From positions 14,401,208 to 14,465,207 of the forward strand of contig NC_091120.1 of NCBI RefSeq assembly GCF_040183065.1: a stretch of DNA of 64,000 bases, read 5' to 3'. Shown piece after piece: positions 34,329 to 45,321 of this stretch. The notes under the pieces are model-generated. The model was not told the origin of the DNA, made no database searches, and worked only from the letters and a program-made list of their open reading frames with translations. The position numbers were made by a program, and so were the translations under genes. Positions within the stretch are counted from its first letter, which is position 1. Every line of letters begins with the position of its first letter. The DNA comes from Periplaneta americana (Eukaryota; Arthropoda; Insecta; Blattodea; Blattidae).

Positions 34329-34511
34329 GAAAATTACTACATTAACACATTTAATATACCACAAGACATAGAATGAACGAATTAAATGTAATTAATATGA
34401 AAAGCACCATATTTTATTAATGAAATTACGATCCACTTCCATTAGATGGCTACCGACAACAGCAGCAGGGCTGGCAATACATGCAAACGAAATTATATTA
34501 AACGTTAGGAA

Positions 34512-35291
34512 TGTTACTACAGGTTTGTAGTATGTGAATTTATTTTAACTCAACAATAGGATTTTATTCTTCCAACAATAATTCCTTTCTACAATTCACC
34601 TTAAACGCTCTCGTCAACAATTGGATTTTCACTCAACACAGTATTCGTTATAGCACTCCACCGACGACAATGACAATTTACTTGGACTATTACGAACAAC
34701 AATGAACTGTTAATCTTAACTAATATTTACAAAGCACTATTTACAAATCAGAACTATCAGTTCTCAGTTCACAGTTCTTCTAGCTCAGTCACTCGAGTTC
34801 ATCGTATCTCGAACCACAGACCTTCAGAGACAGTTCACTGTACTCGAACTCAGGTCCCTCCAACTGGGGTCCACTGCACTCGAATTCAGATCCCTCCAAC
34901 TGCGGTCCACTGCACTCGAACTCAGGCTTTCGGATGCTGGCACAGTTGCGGACGCACACTCAAGTCGAACTCCGGTACACAAGACTGGCTAGCTTGCTCT
35001 GTTCACTGGCTTACTAATCAACTGAAAACTGCTACTGCAACTGCCCAAGTTCGCTGGCGTTTCTTCCTTTATAGCCACAGTGACGTAGCCTGGAAAGTTC
35101 GACTTCTCGAATTATCTCGCATGCTGCTGCTCTTCGGACGGACTTCTCTAGAAGATTCGGGAGGGTCCGTCCCTCCTTCACCGCGCGTAGCCATGCCCCA
35201 GGAGGCAGATGCGCGCGCACCCCACCCAACACAAGGCCGACTTAGCCTCTCCTCCGTCGGTCGTGAGATCGAATCTCACGTGGGCGTCACA
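34512..35291 (-). mobile_element. Probable solo LTR (minus strand)
   Basis: On the minus strand it runs from TGTGACGCCCACGTGAGATT to a terminal CTGTAGTAACA, giving the TG...CA form. It has a promoter-like CTATAAAGGAAG at about 35065 and an AATAAAATCC poly(A) signal near 34560. Three roughly 37-bp direct repeats (GAGTTCGAGTGCAGTGGACC type) lie at 34840-34930. It is G+C richer than its surroundings. No internal gag-pol and no certain target duplication. LTR identity is inferred from this layout. Confidence 0.6.
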
Positions 35292-35559
35292 GTATTATGC
35301 AACAGGTTAAGTCAGTTTAGATTAGATCGTGTATTAACTTATGTGACAGGTTAGGTTTGATGTGTAGTTATGAGAAAGGTTAGGTTAGGTGTGTAGTATA
35401 GTCACGAAGCTTGAGTTTATGAGGGTTGTAGGAACAATAAACTATGCAGGTACTATTTTACATTGTCTGTAATGAGGCGATAGTGGTAGAAACTATCTAT
35501 GGATGCATATTTACTACGTTTTGAGCTTCGATATAATTCATCAGTTATTTTGAAACTTA

Positions 35560-36188
35560 TATTGAACCTTTTTCTGATGTCAAACAGGACTTCTCTGCTG
35601 AACAACCCCTACCTAATTTTGCTATATGACAAGGGTCAAATATAGTCCAAGCCTTACAACCTAAAGCAGTGAGGATGGTGATATTGGGAGATAAACCATC
35701 ACAAGTAATTGACCATATTTAATACCTATTTCATGCAATTTAGTTACGCATATATTCAAAAGCTATGCCTGGACATTAGAATTTACTTTGTCAGTAAAAA
35801 AATATGCAACAGGACATTTAAAATCAAGTTTAATCGAAACTATCATAAACACCAATGCTTCTGTAGCTAGTACATCTTTCTCGTCTAATTCAACATAACC
35901 AGAGTGCCGTGAGAGTGTAGTGTCCCATTGAATTTGTTTTCTCAGTGACATAGATTTAATTATAAGTGTGCAGTCTTTAAGCCATGGTTTTTCTGAAATA
36001 TTAGCTTTTAGATATTCAGACACCTCACTTATGAAACCTGGCTCACATTTAAATTTAGATAAGTAACTACTCAGTCTATTTGGGTGAGGCAATTTAAACA
36101 TAGTTCTAACATATCTGTAAGCTTTAGGTGACTAAAAATAAAGCGTAAGAGAAAATTGCTTGATAGCTTCAGTGTACCTGGCACCATT
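35560..36188 (-). pseudogene. P-element/THAP9-like transposase fragment
   Basis: Minus-strand frames read NGARYTEAIKQFSLTLYF, a TAG, SPKAYRYVRTMFKLPHPN, LSSYLSKFKCEPGFISEVSE, WLKDCTLIIKSMSLRKQIQW and TEALVFMIVSIKLDFKCPVA, then YFFTDKV. After a stop at 35763, KLHEIGI and CDGLSPNITILTALGC-like pieces continue in shifted frames to about 35560. KLPHP, CxLIID-like and CDG...N blocks are typical of P-element transposases and THAP9. The catalytic-domain fragment is isolated; no THAP zinc finger or TIR was found. Confidence 0.83.
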
Positions 36189-37813
36189 CTTTTTTTACAT
36201 CTTAATTTTTGAGTTCATTTTGTAATAGTTCAAATGGAAATTCACTAAAATAATTATGTAACGAACTATTTCCTTCAGGTGCAGAGTTAGTCTTACTCTT
36301 TAGTTCATACAACTGAAGGCTTAAAAAAAAAAAAAAAACAGTAAGAACACTGAGAAACCTTGACAAACATCCTATGATTCAATAGTAATTTTCTAAAGAT
36401 ACTTACCTTCTCTGGTACAACTGAAGTATTTCGAATAAGAGGCCTTCTCCTTTTTATAACTCTATGCAGTCGTTCTGGATAGTATAATTTAATAAAACCA
36501 ACAATAATGATATTAAGCTCATATTAGTCACCTTTGCTATACAATATATTAAATTTTATTCAAAATAAAGTTAAAGAAACGAAGTAAACAAACCAACTTT
36601 AAACACAGTAAATTAAACTTTCAAACAATACAACATTGGTATTAATACAACAATAAAATTAAGTTCATATTAGTTATATTTATAATATATTATAAAATTC
36701 TAATTGTACTCAATTTATACCGCATTTTTTGGTCCAGGGAAAATACTAGTCTTTCACAAAAACACATTTTTACTAGTATTTTCCTTGGACCAAAGAATTA
36801 AAAACAAAATTGGTGTAAAATTAGCATTTTACCATGGACCTCACTGGAGATGTTCCGTTTCATCTTCTCCGTTATCCAAGTGATTTCACAAAGTGCTACG
36901 ATACAGCGTTCCTGTGTCTATCATTTAATACCTTGTAATTTCCAATGACATCTCCACAGGAGTTCATCTCGTTTACTTTTAAATTTCTTCAGTCTCATCC
37001 CAGGATTGCATGTTTCGCAAAACATTTCACTCCTAAGTAAACCATATTCGCATAAAAAAACCATAAACATAGCCTATGTCTTTATTCATGGATAAAGCTA
37101 CTAAAAAATTTACAACTTATTTATAATTCCATAATTTCCATTTCGAGGCCTACATTTTAAATCAAGAGGGAGAATTTGATCCACTTCTTTTTTTTTATTT
37201 ATCTATAGCATTCGAAATTGCCGCCATGATTATGATCAAACTAATTTACTACAATATTGATTGGTTGGCAACATAATGAAAACAATATATATCGATCATT
37301 TAATTGATCGAAACGCAACTTCCGTTGACCTTTTTTTTGTGGCTTAGCATATTTTTATATTTAGGTTGGGTCCTATAATGCATCTGTTCCGGATTAACTT
37401 TGCGCCATTGTGATTAACAAAATGCAACTTAGAAGCCTTGAAAATTGACTTCATTCTTGCTTCGGTAGACTGCTCCACTTGCTACCTTGGAGGAAGTTCA
37501 TAATTTATCACAAAAAGTCAGGGCCAAAAACTGAATCCGCCGTCACTGTAAACATGTAAATCATGTGATCGATAGTTTTAATTATTGACGCTTTTTGTAA
37601 GATCTAGCCGCGTTTAGTTGAGAGTAGTTGCTGTGAAGGTGGGGCTGATGAAGAGGCGGGATCACATTCCTTTTGCATGTAAGCTTTTTGATAGGTAAAT
37701 AGGAAGCTTGTGTTCGTAAGGTCCGAGTATCATTGACATTAGGTTTGGTTAGTTCAGATTTTGTGTGCTTTGCACATAGTTTGGTCAGGAAGTTGGATGG
37801 GTATGGATAGATA
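36189..37813. other. Non-coding stretch with one strong palindrome
   Basis: No gene recognised. Contains the hairpin at 36730-36792, an A-run at 36320-36337 and a TTAGGTTTGGTTAG motif at 37739. Confidence 0.5.
36730..36792. repeat. 21-bp inverted repeat with 21-bp loop
   Basis: TGGTCCAGGGAAAATACTAG (+T, 36730-36750) pairs with ACTAGTATTTTCCTTGGACC (+A, 36772-36792), with one mismatch. Confidence 0.85.
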
Positions 37814-38007
37814 GGGTCGATTGCAGAAACAATATTTAGACAATGTTTAAGGTTAAACAACGCCTAAGTATGGCTGCCACGTTGCGAAGACGATGTTTAA
37901 TAGTAGACAATGTCTAAAACCGATGTTTAGCAGTCGGTTTAAACACCGTCTAGAACACTGTTTAACCTCAATCTCACACAAGGAACGAGTGTATCAGTGT
38001 AAATTCA

Positions 38008-38150
38008 ATGGAGCACGTTAATTATATTGGTGTGTTGAGACGGTTCCGGAGATATTTATTTCTACTTCGACGGCCTCCTCTACGTCGCAATCTTTTGCTT
38101 GATCGTAGTAATCCTTTTGAGACATATGGAGAAGCAAAATTTAAAGCAAG
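38008..38150 (+). pseudogene. Harbinger transposase N-terminus, truncated by internal deletion
   Basis: MEHVNYIGVLRRFRRYLFLL, then LLLDRSNPFETYGEAKFKAS and FRF. The Arg-rich start followed by RSNPFE...E.KF...FRF is the HARBI1 N-terminal signature. Beyond about 38150 the frame stays open only because it reads the antisense of the SANT gene, so the remaining 50 residues of that frame are not real. Confidence 0.75.
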
Positions 38151-38302
38151 CTTTCGCTTTCTGTTATTTTCCTCCACGCCGCCTTCTTCTTCTCCAAAGT
38201 TTCACTGTTGTAGGACTTATTTTCTACAACATCGTAATTTCTTACAATGTCCGACAACACGGTCTTTTCTTCCTTTGAAAAGTTCGAAACACGTGTCGCC
38301 AT
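38141..38302 (-). pseudogene. Myb/SANT-like protein N-terminus of the Harbinger element, truncated
   Basis: The minus-strand frame MATRVSNFSKEEKTVLSDIV, RNYDVVENKSYNSETLEKKK, AAWRKITES is the first two helices of a zeste-type Myb/SANT domain. It stops after 53 residues where it meets the transposase fragment. The two genes are normally convergent and separate; here an internal deletion has joined them. Confidence 0.75.
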
Positions 38303-39469
38303 TATGCCTGTTGTGAATCAGCTGATTTTAGAGATGGCCTATATTTCACAAACCGATATTTTGTCAGGTATTTTTTTGTCACAGACAACCCTGTGACTGA
38401 TGACGCGAAATATCTGTGACAAAATATCGCTATCGAAATCTGCTCCGTATTCTGTGTGTTGCAACGTCTGCGACTGATATTTTCTCTTCTACGTCGTGGG
38501 TTTGCGCATGCGCACCATACAATAACAGCAATCGGGCGGTGGTATTTGATTATTTTTTCGTGACATTTTGTTCAATATTATTTTTTTCAAAGTGATAATA
38601 TAATCATGAATCTAACATTTTGTTTTCATATTTAGTCTGCATATATGCTTTATAAATATTTTATGTATTCCCCGAGATCTTCACATTTTCATACTACTGT
38701 GAATTTATATTAATGTGTAAGTATTTTCCACCCAATTTTTACGCAGTAACAATATTTTTTTTTTAGTTATACTATTAATTACAAACAGAATAGGCTAGTC
38801 ACAGGAGCCTACATTATTTTAATAACTTTACCGTCCTGTACTTCTCTCATTTATGCATGATCCAGTTTTAATGTATAGCTCCAACACGAACCGTGCAGGG
38901 TAGTATTAATTAAAATAATTAAACTTAAAATAAAATTATTTTTGTAATAAGTTCTTTACCGGTATGTTGTTTATGGTTATTAACTCTTATGAAATCGCAC
39001 AGTGCTTCCTAACATTGGTACTTGTGTGGGGTGTTATTTCACCCCAATTAATAGGCCTAATCAATGCTCTAAACTTGATATTTAGTGATTTTTATCTTGA
39101 TATTGTTAAAATAATCAACTTGCAAGTAATTTTCAACTTTTAAATATATTACTATGGGGCAGTTAGCAAAAATTGTCAATTTTATAAATTCCAAAAAGAT
39201 TGACATCTAGCAGACACTGCTCCATCAAATCGTTCTCATTGCCCTTGCACACTTTTAAAATAGGCCTACACTTACACATAAATGGGATAATTAATTACAT
39301 TTGAAAATAAGGGGCATCAAACGTAAATCATGTTAATTCACTCCGTGTTCCTGAACGTTATGTTCTTCCGAACTTTCGAAGCATTTCTCACAAGCCGACA
39401 ACAGCATCTAGGCCTATATAATTAAAACCGAACGAGACAAAACTGGCTAATATGATGGGCAACTTATTT

Positions 39470-39894
39470 GGCTAAACTAACTTTGAGATAGTTTCCTTCG
39501 TATTCCCCTTATACACCTTGCATATACGAATCTGTGACAGGTCAGGTTTGGTTGGTTTAAGCTTTTATTATGCCTAGACATATACGATCAACGACTAAAC
39601 TAGCGTTTAGGTAGTTCCCTTCGTACTACGCATATACACCTTGCATATACGAATCTGTGACAGGTTAGCTTTGGTTAGTTTAGTATTTGTTATGCCTTGG
39701 ATATACGATCAACTGAATCTCCACAAAAAATCAAAGTCGACGACTTTCACTTCCGAAATCACCGAAACTACCTCAGCGTTAGTTTAACCCAAGCAACTGT
39801 CTCTCCGCAAAAAAAAAAAAAAAAAAAAAATCCTTACAAATGCAACGATTTTCACATCCAAAATCGCCGAAACTACTTCAACGCTAGTTTCACC
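39470..39894. mobile_element. MITE split by a second copy of itself
   Basis: The outer copy has a left half 39470-39592 (GGCTAAACTAACTTTGAGAT ... ATATACGATCAAC) and a right half 39789-39894 (CAACTGTCTCTCCGCA ... CAACGCTAGTTTCACC). Between them is a complete inner copy of the same family, 39593-39788. An A-run at 39810-39830 lies in the outer right half. Confidence 0.78.
39593..39788. mobile_element. Inner MITE copy (196 bp)
   Basis: GACTAAACTAGCGTTTAGGT at the left is inverted as ACTACCTCAGCGTTAGTTTA at the right. The interior shares CACCTTGCATATACGAATC and GTGACAGGTTAG with the outer copy. Confidence 0.8.
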
Positions 39895-40947
39895 ATCTTA
39901 TTATGAATGATATAGTGATTACACGATTAAATAATACCATTGGTTACCAATACTTCATCTTGTGTAAAATTCTGTCTGAACAACCGTTTTGTTTTGTTTT
40001 GTAATTATTTTCCATTGTTTTTCCGAATACTTATGTTTCGTTAATTTTTATTATGACTCAGTATTATGATGTTAATGCACGACTTAAAATAATTTATCCA
40101 TTATATTATATACAATAAAAAGGATCAATTTTTAAAACGATTAGGATAATCACATAACCTCACTTTCTCCATACCCAACTACATTACAAAATTATCAATT
40201 GATTCTATATCTACAATCAATTACGATATAACGTCTTGGTATATGAGGTTAACTTTTTACATGTTACTGTTCAGTTAGATTAGTATTTATTTGTTAATGG
40301 TACATGTACATAAGTTATTTGTTGGATTTTCCCATATAAACCACTGATGTGTGGCGTGTATAGAGAAATCGTATTCACATTGCACTGCTCTTCAATATTT
40401 CCTGTTAATTTTTATCGGTGTGACAAGATATCGGCGTAATTCATGCATATTGTGCTTACTTATCGATATAAAATATCGGTGTGACAAAATCACAGGTAAA
40501 AGTCACAGATATTTAATTGTCACAGTCACAGATACTTGAAAATATCGTTTAAGCTCAACTCTAGCTGATTTCCATTTGGCGCCTGCGTTAATGAAACGTT
40601 TCCATTGGCTCCGCCATTGTTGATCGGCAAAGAATCTAAATGCAAGATACTCCATACTTCTCCTTCCCAGCTAAAACCGTAACTAAAACGGTATCTTACT
40701 AAACACCGGCTGAACAGTGTTTAAGCAACGGAAATTCGTACATAACTTAGACGTTGTTTAGTTAAACAGTGTCTAAGACTTAAAATCGGTCATCGTTTCT
40801 GCAATCGGCCCATAATGTCTTCCTTTGGTAACGTAATGGTAAATAATTACAGTCAAATTTTACCTTTTTCATGTAGACTGTTCTTTCGACATTTCTTTAG
40901 GTGTGTCTATTGATTGTTCTCTTTTTGTTGTAATAGAGAGCATGTAG

Positions 40948-41223
40948 TACGTACGGGCGAATCCAGAAATGCATATAGTGTTAGTAGGGAGGCCAGAGGG
41001 AAAAAGACCTTTGGGGTGGCCGAGACGTAGATGGGAGGATAATATTCAATTGGAGAGAGGGTGGAGGGGAAGGATGCAATCCGCGTTCTGGAGTTTATCC
41101 CAATTAGATTTGAGGGAGGTAGGATATGATGATAAAGACTGGATTAATTTTGCACAGGATAGGGACTGATTGCGGGCTTATGTGAGGGCGGCAATGAACT
41201 CCATTTTCCTTAAAGGCCATGAG
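40948..41223 (+). mobile_element. (TAAG)n LINE 3' fragment with a 59-bp internal insert
   Basis: Matches the ORF end (NAYRVLVGRPEGKRPLG-like) and 3' terminus but contains about 59 extra bases at 41044-41103, bounded by CAATT on both sides. Part of the extra segment (GGATGCAATCCGCGTTCTGG) resembles 28167-28188. The end CTTAAAGGCCATGAGTG has lost the TAAG tail. Confidence 0.78.
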
Positions 41224-42699
41224 TGTATTAATGTTTCATGGACCTGACCCGAAATGTTTATAAATTTGTTGTAAAAAAGTTGGAAATTTTGTTAGTATCT
41301 GAAAGGACTTTCAAACAGCACATAGGCCTATAACTGGGAAGATCAGGCCTGAGCGAAACACGTGGAGAGGGAAGGCATTTTCTTTCTTCTGTCGGCCATT
41401 ACAGAGCAGATGATGTCACAATCGTTTCGAGGGCTGGACCTGGGACACCCATCCTTATACTTAGGCATGCTTTAGCCCATTGTGTGCCCTATGTATGTGA
41501 CAATTATCGAAGTCCAGCAAGTAGCCTGGGTGATATTCACGAATCCGACGCTGATAGATGGGCCATCCTGCCTCATCGGAACTCTGTACTACCCCAAAGA
41601 CTACACCTCAGCCTATTTTTTACAAGGCTTATTGTAGATGATTGATGGAATGAGAGGGAGATGGAGATTTTTCGTGAAATGATTGAGGGAAACAGGAGCC
41701 TTATTCACATTTGTTTTAGAAATAGTTATTTGGAAGTTAGAATAATGATATATATATCAAATTAAACAGAAAAGAATGTATAATTTTATAGCATAAAAAT
41801 CGAAAAAAAAAAAAAAATTCAAGAAATTTTGCCTACCGGATCCCCTTAATAGGGAAAGGCTCTACGTGGCAATGGAAGAATTGAATACCTTTCCCCATAC
41901 CACAAATAATACAACTTTCATAGAATACTATAGTGAGGGTCACATAAGAACAGTTCCTAAACATCAAATATTGTCGTCTTGTCAGTGTTGCCAATTGTTA
42001 CCAGATATCACATGATCCATCGTACTAAATGACTTATTTACTTACCTTACTTTATGTTGGAAGGTTATTCTAAATAATTCAATAATTTGTAACATATTTT
42101 CGTAGGCAAACTATACGAGAAAGGAATCAACATGTCAAGTATTTTATCTGGCAGTACGAAATTCATTGGTTTGACTAAACCATTGACTCACAAACCTAAC
42201 CTAAAAATGTAGTTTGTTTGACCACATGAAATTGTTAGTACCGGTACTAGCTCCGAAAACTTACCTGACTATAGTCTTGAATTATAATCACAACACAACA
42301 CATAAAATAATTATTATGTATTAATATTAATACTGATATTAATAAATTATTAGTACCGGTATGTTCAAATTTCATTAGTTTTCAGTAACAGGTTCCGAAA
42401 TCTAGTACAATTTCAATTTCATGGAACTCCAGTACCGACAAATATTGTCGATATTTGTCTCAGCTGCCAACATACTAGTTACAAAATCACTACTGTTTGT
42501 AGTATTTGTCAGTATCGAAATTCGAAACGAAGTTGGCAAAAGAAAATTCAACTTGCAAACTAGAAAATCACCATAATCCACTAGCATATGTAGTAATGGG
42601 GGGAAAATGGTTAGGTTTCACCCTTAGGGTATGAAGTAAGCTGACCTGGACTATATAATATGCCACACTGTCCAATATTTTCTCGCTTTCCACTATTTT
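41224..42699. other. No gene recognised
   Basis: The moderately G+C-richer piece 41340-41640 is protein-like in composition, but every frame has stops. CAGTGTTGCCAA at 41985 resembles the hAT MITE tip at 25974 but no partner end was found. An A-run lies at 41804-41818. Confidence 0.45.
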
Positions 42700-43500
42700 G
42701 TGTCCAGTATGAAATTTTCCAAAAAAAGTATAACCACGACATCACAACTTTCAACAAACAAGAAATACACACAGGACAACGATTTAGAGAATTTATAACC
42801 AATATAGAAGAACAGGAGACCAACACAATACAGATATACACCGACGGATCCGAATCCAATGAGGGCGTGGGGGCAGCCTACGTAAACACGACAGTGGAGG
42901 TAGTGGAAAAATCAAACTTCATCATCAATCATCCATTCGTACAGCAGAATTATTTACAATACGGCAAGCTCTGCTTTCAGTCAAAAACCTTACAGGAAAG
43001 CACTTCCTCATCTTTGTGGATTCCCTCAGCACCATAGAAAAAGTAAAGAACAACAACCTATCAACGAAAACTCCCTGGATAGTAATAAACATCAAACAGC
43101 TGATGCATAATCTAGGAAAACAGAATAACATAAAACTAATATGGATACCAGGTCACAAAGGGATTCAAGGAAACGAGACTACAGACTCAATGGCAAAAGC
43201 AGCCATAACAACCAGTTTGCTCGCACCAGTAAATATCCAGGTCCCTGACTTAATAAAACACATCAGGTAAACGACCACAGAAGTCACCCAGACAGGCAAA
43301 CCACGGTATTTACCAAAAAAAACTAACGCTTCCATTCATATCGGTTATCAACAAACTTAAACACAATGCAGCCATAACCCCAAAATACCTACACCTCATT
43401 GGAAGGGGGGGGAATAGCCATTGTGCGAGTGTCACAAACAGCCAGGAGAAATAAATCACATGTTCTTCCAATGCCAACTACCGTACATAAACAACAGGAG
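42700..43500 (+). pseudogene. RNase H domain and C-terminus of a non-LTR retrotransposon
   Basis: Frame 3: REFITNIEEQETNTIQIYTD, then GSESNEGVGAAYVN, the first RNase H aspartate block. After a shift near 42965, frame 2: ALLSVKNLTGKHFLIFVDSL (catalytic Asp) and NIKLIWIPGHKGIQGNETTD, then SMAKAA (His and final Asp). A Cys-rich tail CECHKQPGEINHMFFQC follows at 43425-43480. RNase H after the RT is typical of I/R1-type LINEs. The RT itself is not present upstream. Confidence 0.82.
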
Positions 43501-43910
43501 TACATCGAGAAAAATCCTCTGTCGTAGTTCCAGTGCAATGAGTTGACAGCGAAATGAGTGTAATGTTGAAAGGTACTTGTGCAGATATGAACATATCATA
43601 CTCGTGGGTTTTAGTTCGATCTTAGTTTTAAGATACAAATTAGAATATTTCGAATGTTATTTTAAGTGATCATTTCATTTAATTTAGTATATTCCCTGTT
43701 GTTGTTGTTATTATCATTGTCATTATTGAGTGTAATTAGTTACCACTGCCACCGGGTATATACCCATTGCAGTGTGAATAAATACATACATACAAATCCG
43801 TCCTGATCTGGCCCAGGATCGAATTCATGCCACCTGTGTTGAAGATCACTTGAGCCTCAGATGCAGTGTCTACCGTGCATGTCAATGTTTGACTCAGGTC
43901 TTACTCTCAG

Positions 43911-43982
43911 GCTGTAGAATTTTATTTTTAAGCTATAAGTATCACTACAGATTTAATATTGTGTTGTATAAAATCATCACCA
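43911..43982 (+). other. Candidate non-coding exon type c, copy 1
   Basis: Acceptor CTTACTCTCAG precedes it and donor CCA/GTAAGT follows. The 72-nt sequence is nearly identical to 46299-46370. Confidence 0.45.
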
Positions 43983-44031
43983 GTAAGTTTCAGATAATGT
44001 CAGCTATTCATGTCTGAGGTTCAGACATGTA

Positions 44032-45156
44032 TCGTGCGTTTTTTTTTAAAGCGCTTCAGTAAAGCACTTCATGCCTTTGCTGCAGCAAAATGAGAGTCGA
44101 AAAAAACGTAAGTAGGTCAACTGACTGCAAAATGGTGGACAATTAATATTGGCTTCTATTTCTGCCGTAATAAATTTAACCCTAAAAGAACCGAACATGT
44201 TAAATAGTTTCGACTTCTATGATAATGACATGGAATTATTATTACTAGACGATTTTAACAATAATAAACGTTGCAAAAGACCAGATATGGAGGGTAGCTG
44301 CGAATATATTGAATAATCAGTCGTGGACAGCCGATAAGGGGTGGTCCTCCAGCTTGGGGGTTGGGCGAAGGGCTAACAACCCATCACCGTAAAAAACAGC
44401 TTGTTACGTATCCCTATAATAAGAATAAATATGGGAAACGCGTGTTATTATTCGGTTGAGAAGCTCTTATCATCTAGTCTGCTGCCCAAAAATCTGAAAG
44501 TTAGAATTTATAAAACAGTTATATTACCGGTTCTTCTGTATGGTTGTGAAACTTGGACTCTCACTCTGAGAGAAGAACATAGGTTCAGGGTGTTTGAGAA
44601 TAAGGTGCTTAGGAAAATATTTGGGGCTAAGCGGGATGAAGTTACAGGAGAATGGAGAAAGTTACACAACACAGAACTGCACGCATTGTATTCTTCACCT
44701 GACATAATTAGGAACATTAAATCCAGACGTTTGAGATGGGCAGGGCATGTAGCACGTATGGGCGAATCCAGAAATGCATATAGAGTGTTAGTTGGGAGAC
44801 GGAGGGAAAAATACCTTTGGGGAGGCCGAGACGTAGATGGGAGGATAATATTAAAATGGATTTGAGGGAGGTGGGGTATGATGATAGAGACTGGATTAAT
44901 CTTGCTCAGGATAGGGACCACTGGCGGGCTTAAGTGAGGGCGGCAATGAACCTTCGGGTTCCTTAAAAGCCATTTGTAAGTAAGTAAGTATGCAAAAGAC
45001 CAAAACACACATTCTGTCATGATGGATCGTGCAGCAAACTTGTAAAGCGAAGTTTTGATTTGCTGCACGGTTGCTACAGCGACGGTGAAGCAAATGTAAT
45101 AAAAGAATGGTCTTGCTGCAGCGCTTTACATCTTGCTTTAAAAAAAAACACATGGG
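44032..45156. mobile_element. TIR transposon inserted in unit 1, with TA duplication and an empty site in unit 2
   Basis: The ends TCGTGCGTTTTTTTTTAAAG(C) and, reverse complemented, CCCATGTGTTTTTTTTTAAAGC are flanked by TA (44030-44031, 45157-45158). The duplicate unit at 46415-46430 has the uninterrupted site (ATATGTAGTCATAG). It contains a LINE; without it, about 415 bp remain, including FDFYDNDMELLLLDDF-like sequence that may be a transposase N-terminus. Confidence 0.85.
44284..44990 (+). mobile_element. Internally deleted (TAAG)n LINE with 12-bp TSD
   Basis: An exact 12-bp duplication TGCAAAAGACCA (44272-44283, 44991-45002) bounds it. It begins with the 5' head shared with 28577 and jumps at about 44423 to INMGNACYYSVEKLLSSSLL of the ORF. 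It then runs to the end of the ORF and TAAG tail. The frame has a shift at about 44800 (GRRREKYLWGG instead of GRPEGKRPLGR). RT catalytic motifs are missing. Confidence 0.92.
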
Positions 45157-45200
45157 TAGTCATAGTGTTATGTTCTATTGAAGTAATTGAGTGGACTGGA

Positions 45201-45265
45201 CCAGTGATGAAAGAATATGTGTTATGAGAAAAATGATTTTTCTTACATGCACTACCAACTGAGGC
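45201..45265 (+). ncRNA. C/D-box snoRNA-like RNA, copy 1
   Basis: C box GTGATGA, D box CTGA (45259-45262), closing CC/GG, guide ACATGCACTACCA before the D box, internal C'-like ATGATTT. It ends 56 nt from the exon because the pyrimidine tract of the following acceptor is shortened by 24 nt compared with copy 2. It may thus be less efficiently processed. Confidence 0.68.
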
Positions 45266-45321
45266 ATTGCTTCCATCAATACTGACTGCATTAATTTGTT
45301 TTAACATGTTGAAGTTCCTAG

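Larger units (their letters stand above)
38329..40563. mobile_element. hAT-like element inserted 18 bp upstream of the SANT start codon
   Basis: Tips TAGAGATGGCC and, reverse complemented, TAGAGTTGAGC are flanked by an exact 8-bp duplication GCTGATTT (38321-38328, 40564-40571). TATCTGTGAC/GTCACAGATA-type subterminal repeats occur at both sides. No transposase seen. It contains a nested MITE pair. Confidence 0.78.
37814..40811. mobile_element. Second PIF/Harbinger element, 3-bp TSD
   Basis: The ends GGGTCGATTGCAGAAAC (37814-37830) and GTTTCTGCAATCGGCCC (40795-40811) are inverted and flanked by ATA on both sides (37811-37813, 40812-40814). A 3-bp duplication fits Harbinger. Subterminal GTTTAA/TTAAAC motifs are numerous. 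Inside, a transposase N-terminus and a SANT gene start face each other, and a hAT element is inserted. Confidence 0.85.

Noticed and set aside
38151-38316. C-terminal half of the 102-residue plus-strand frame
   Set aside because: Reads the antisense of the SANT-domain start on the minus strand (MATRVSNFSKEEKTVL).
44508-45068. 186-residue minus-strand frame
   Set aside because: Antisense shadow of the plus-strand LINE ORF; the real protein motifs (GCETWTL, RRLRWAGHV) are on plus.
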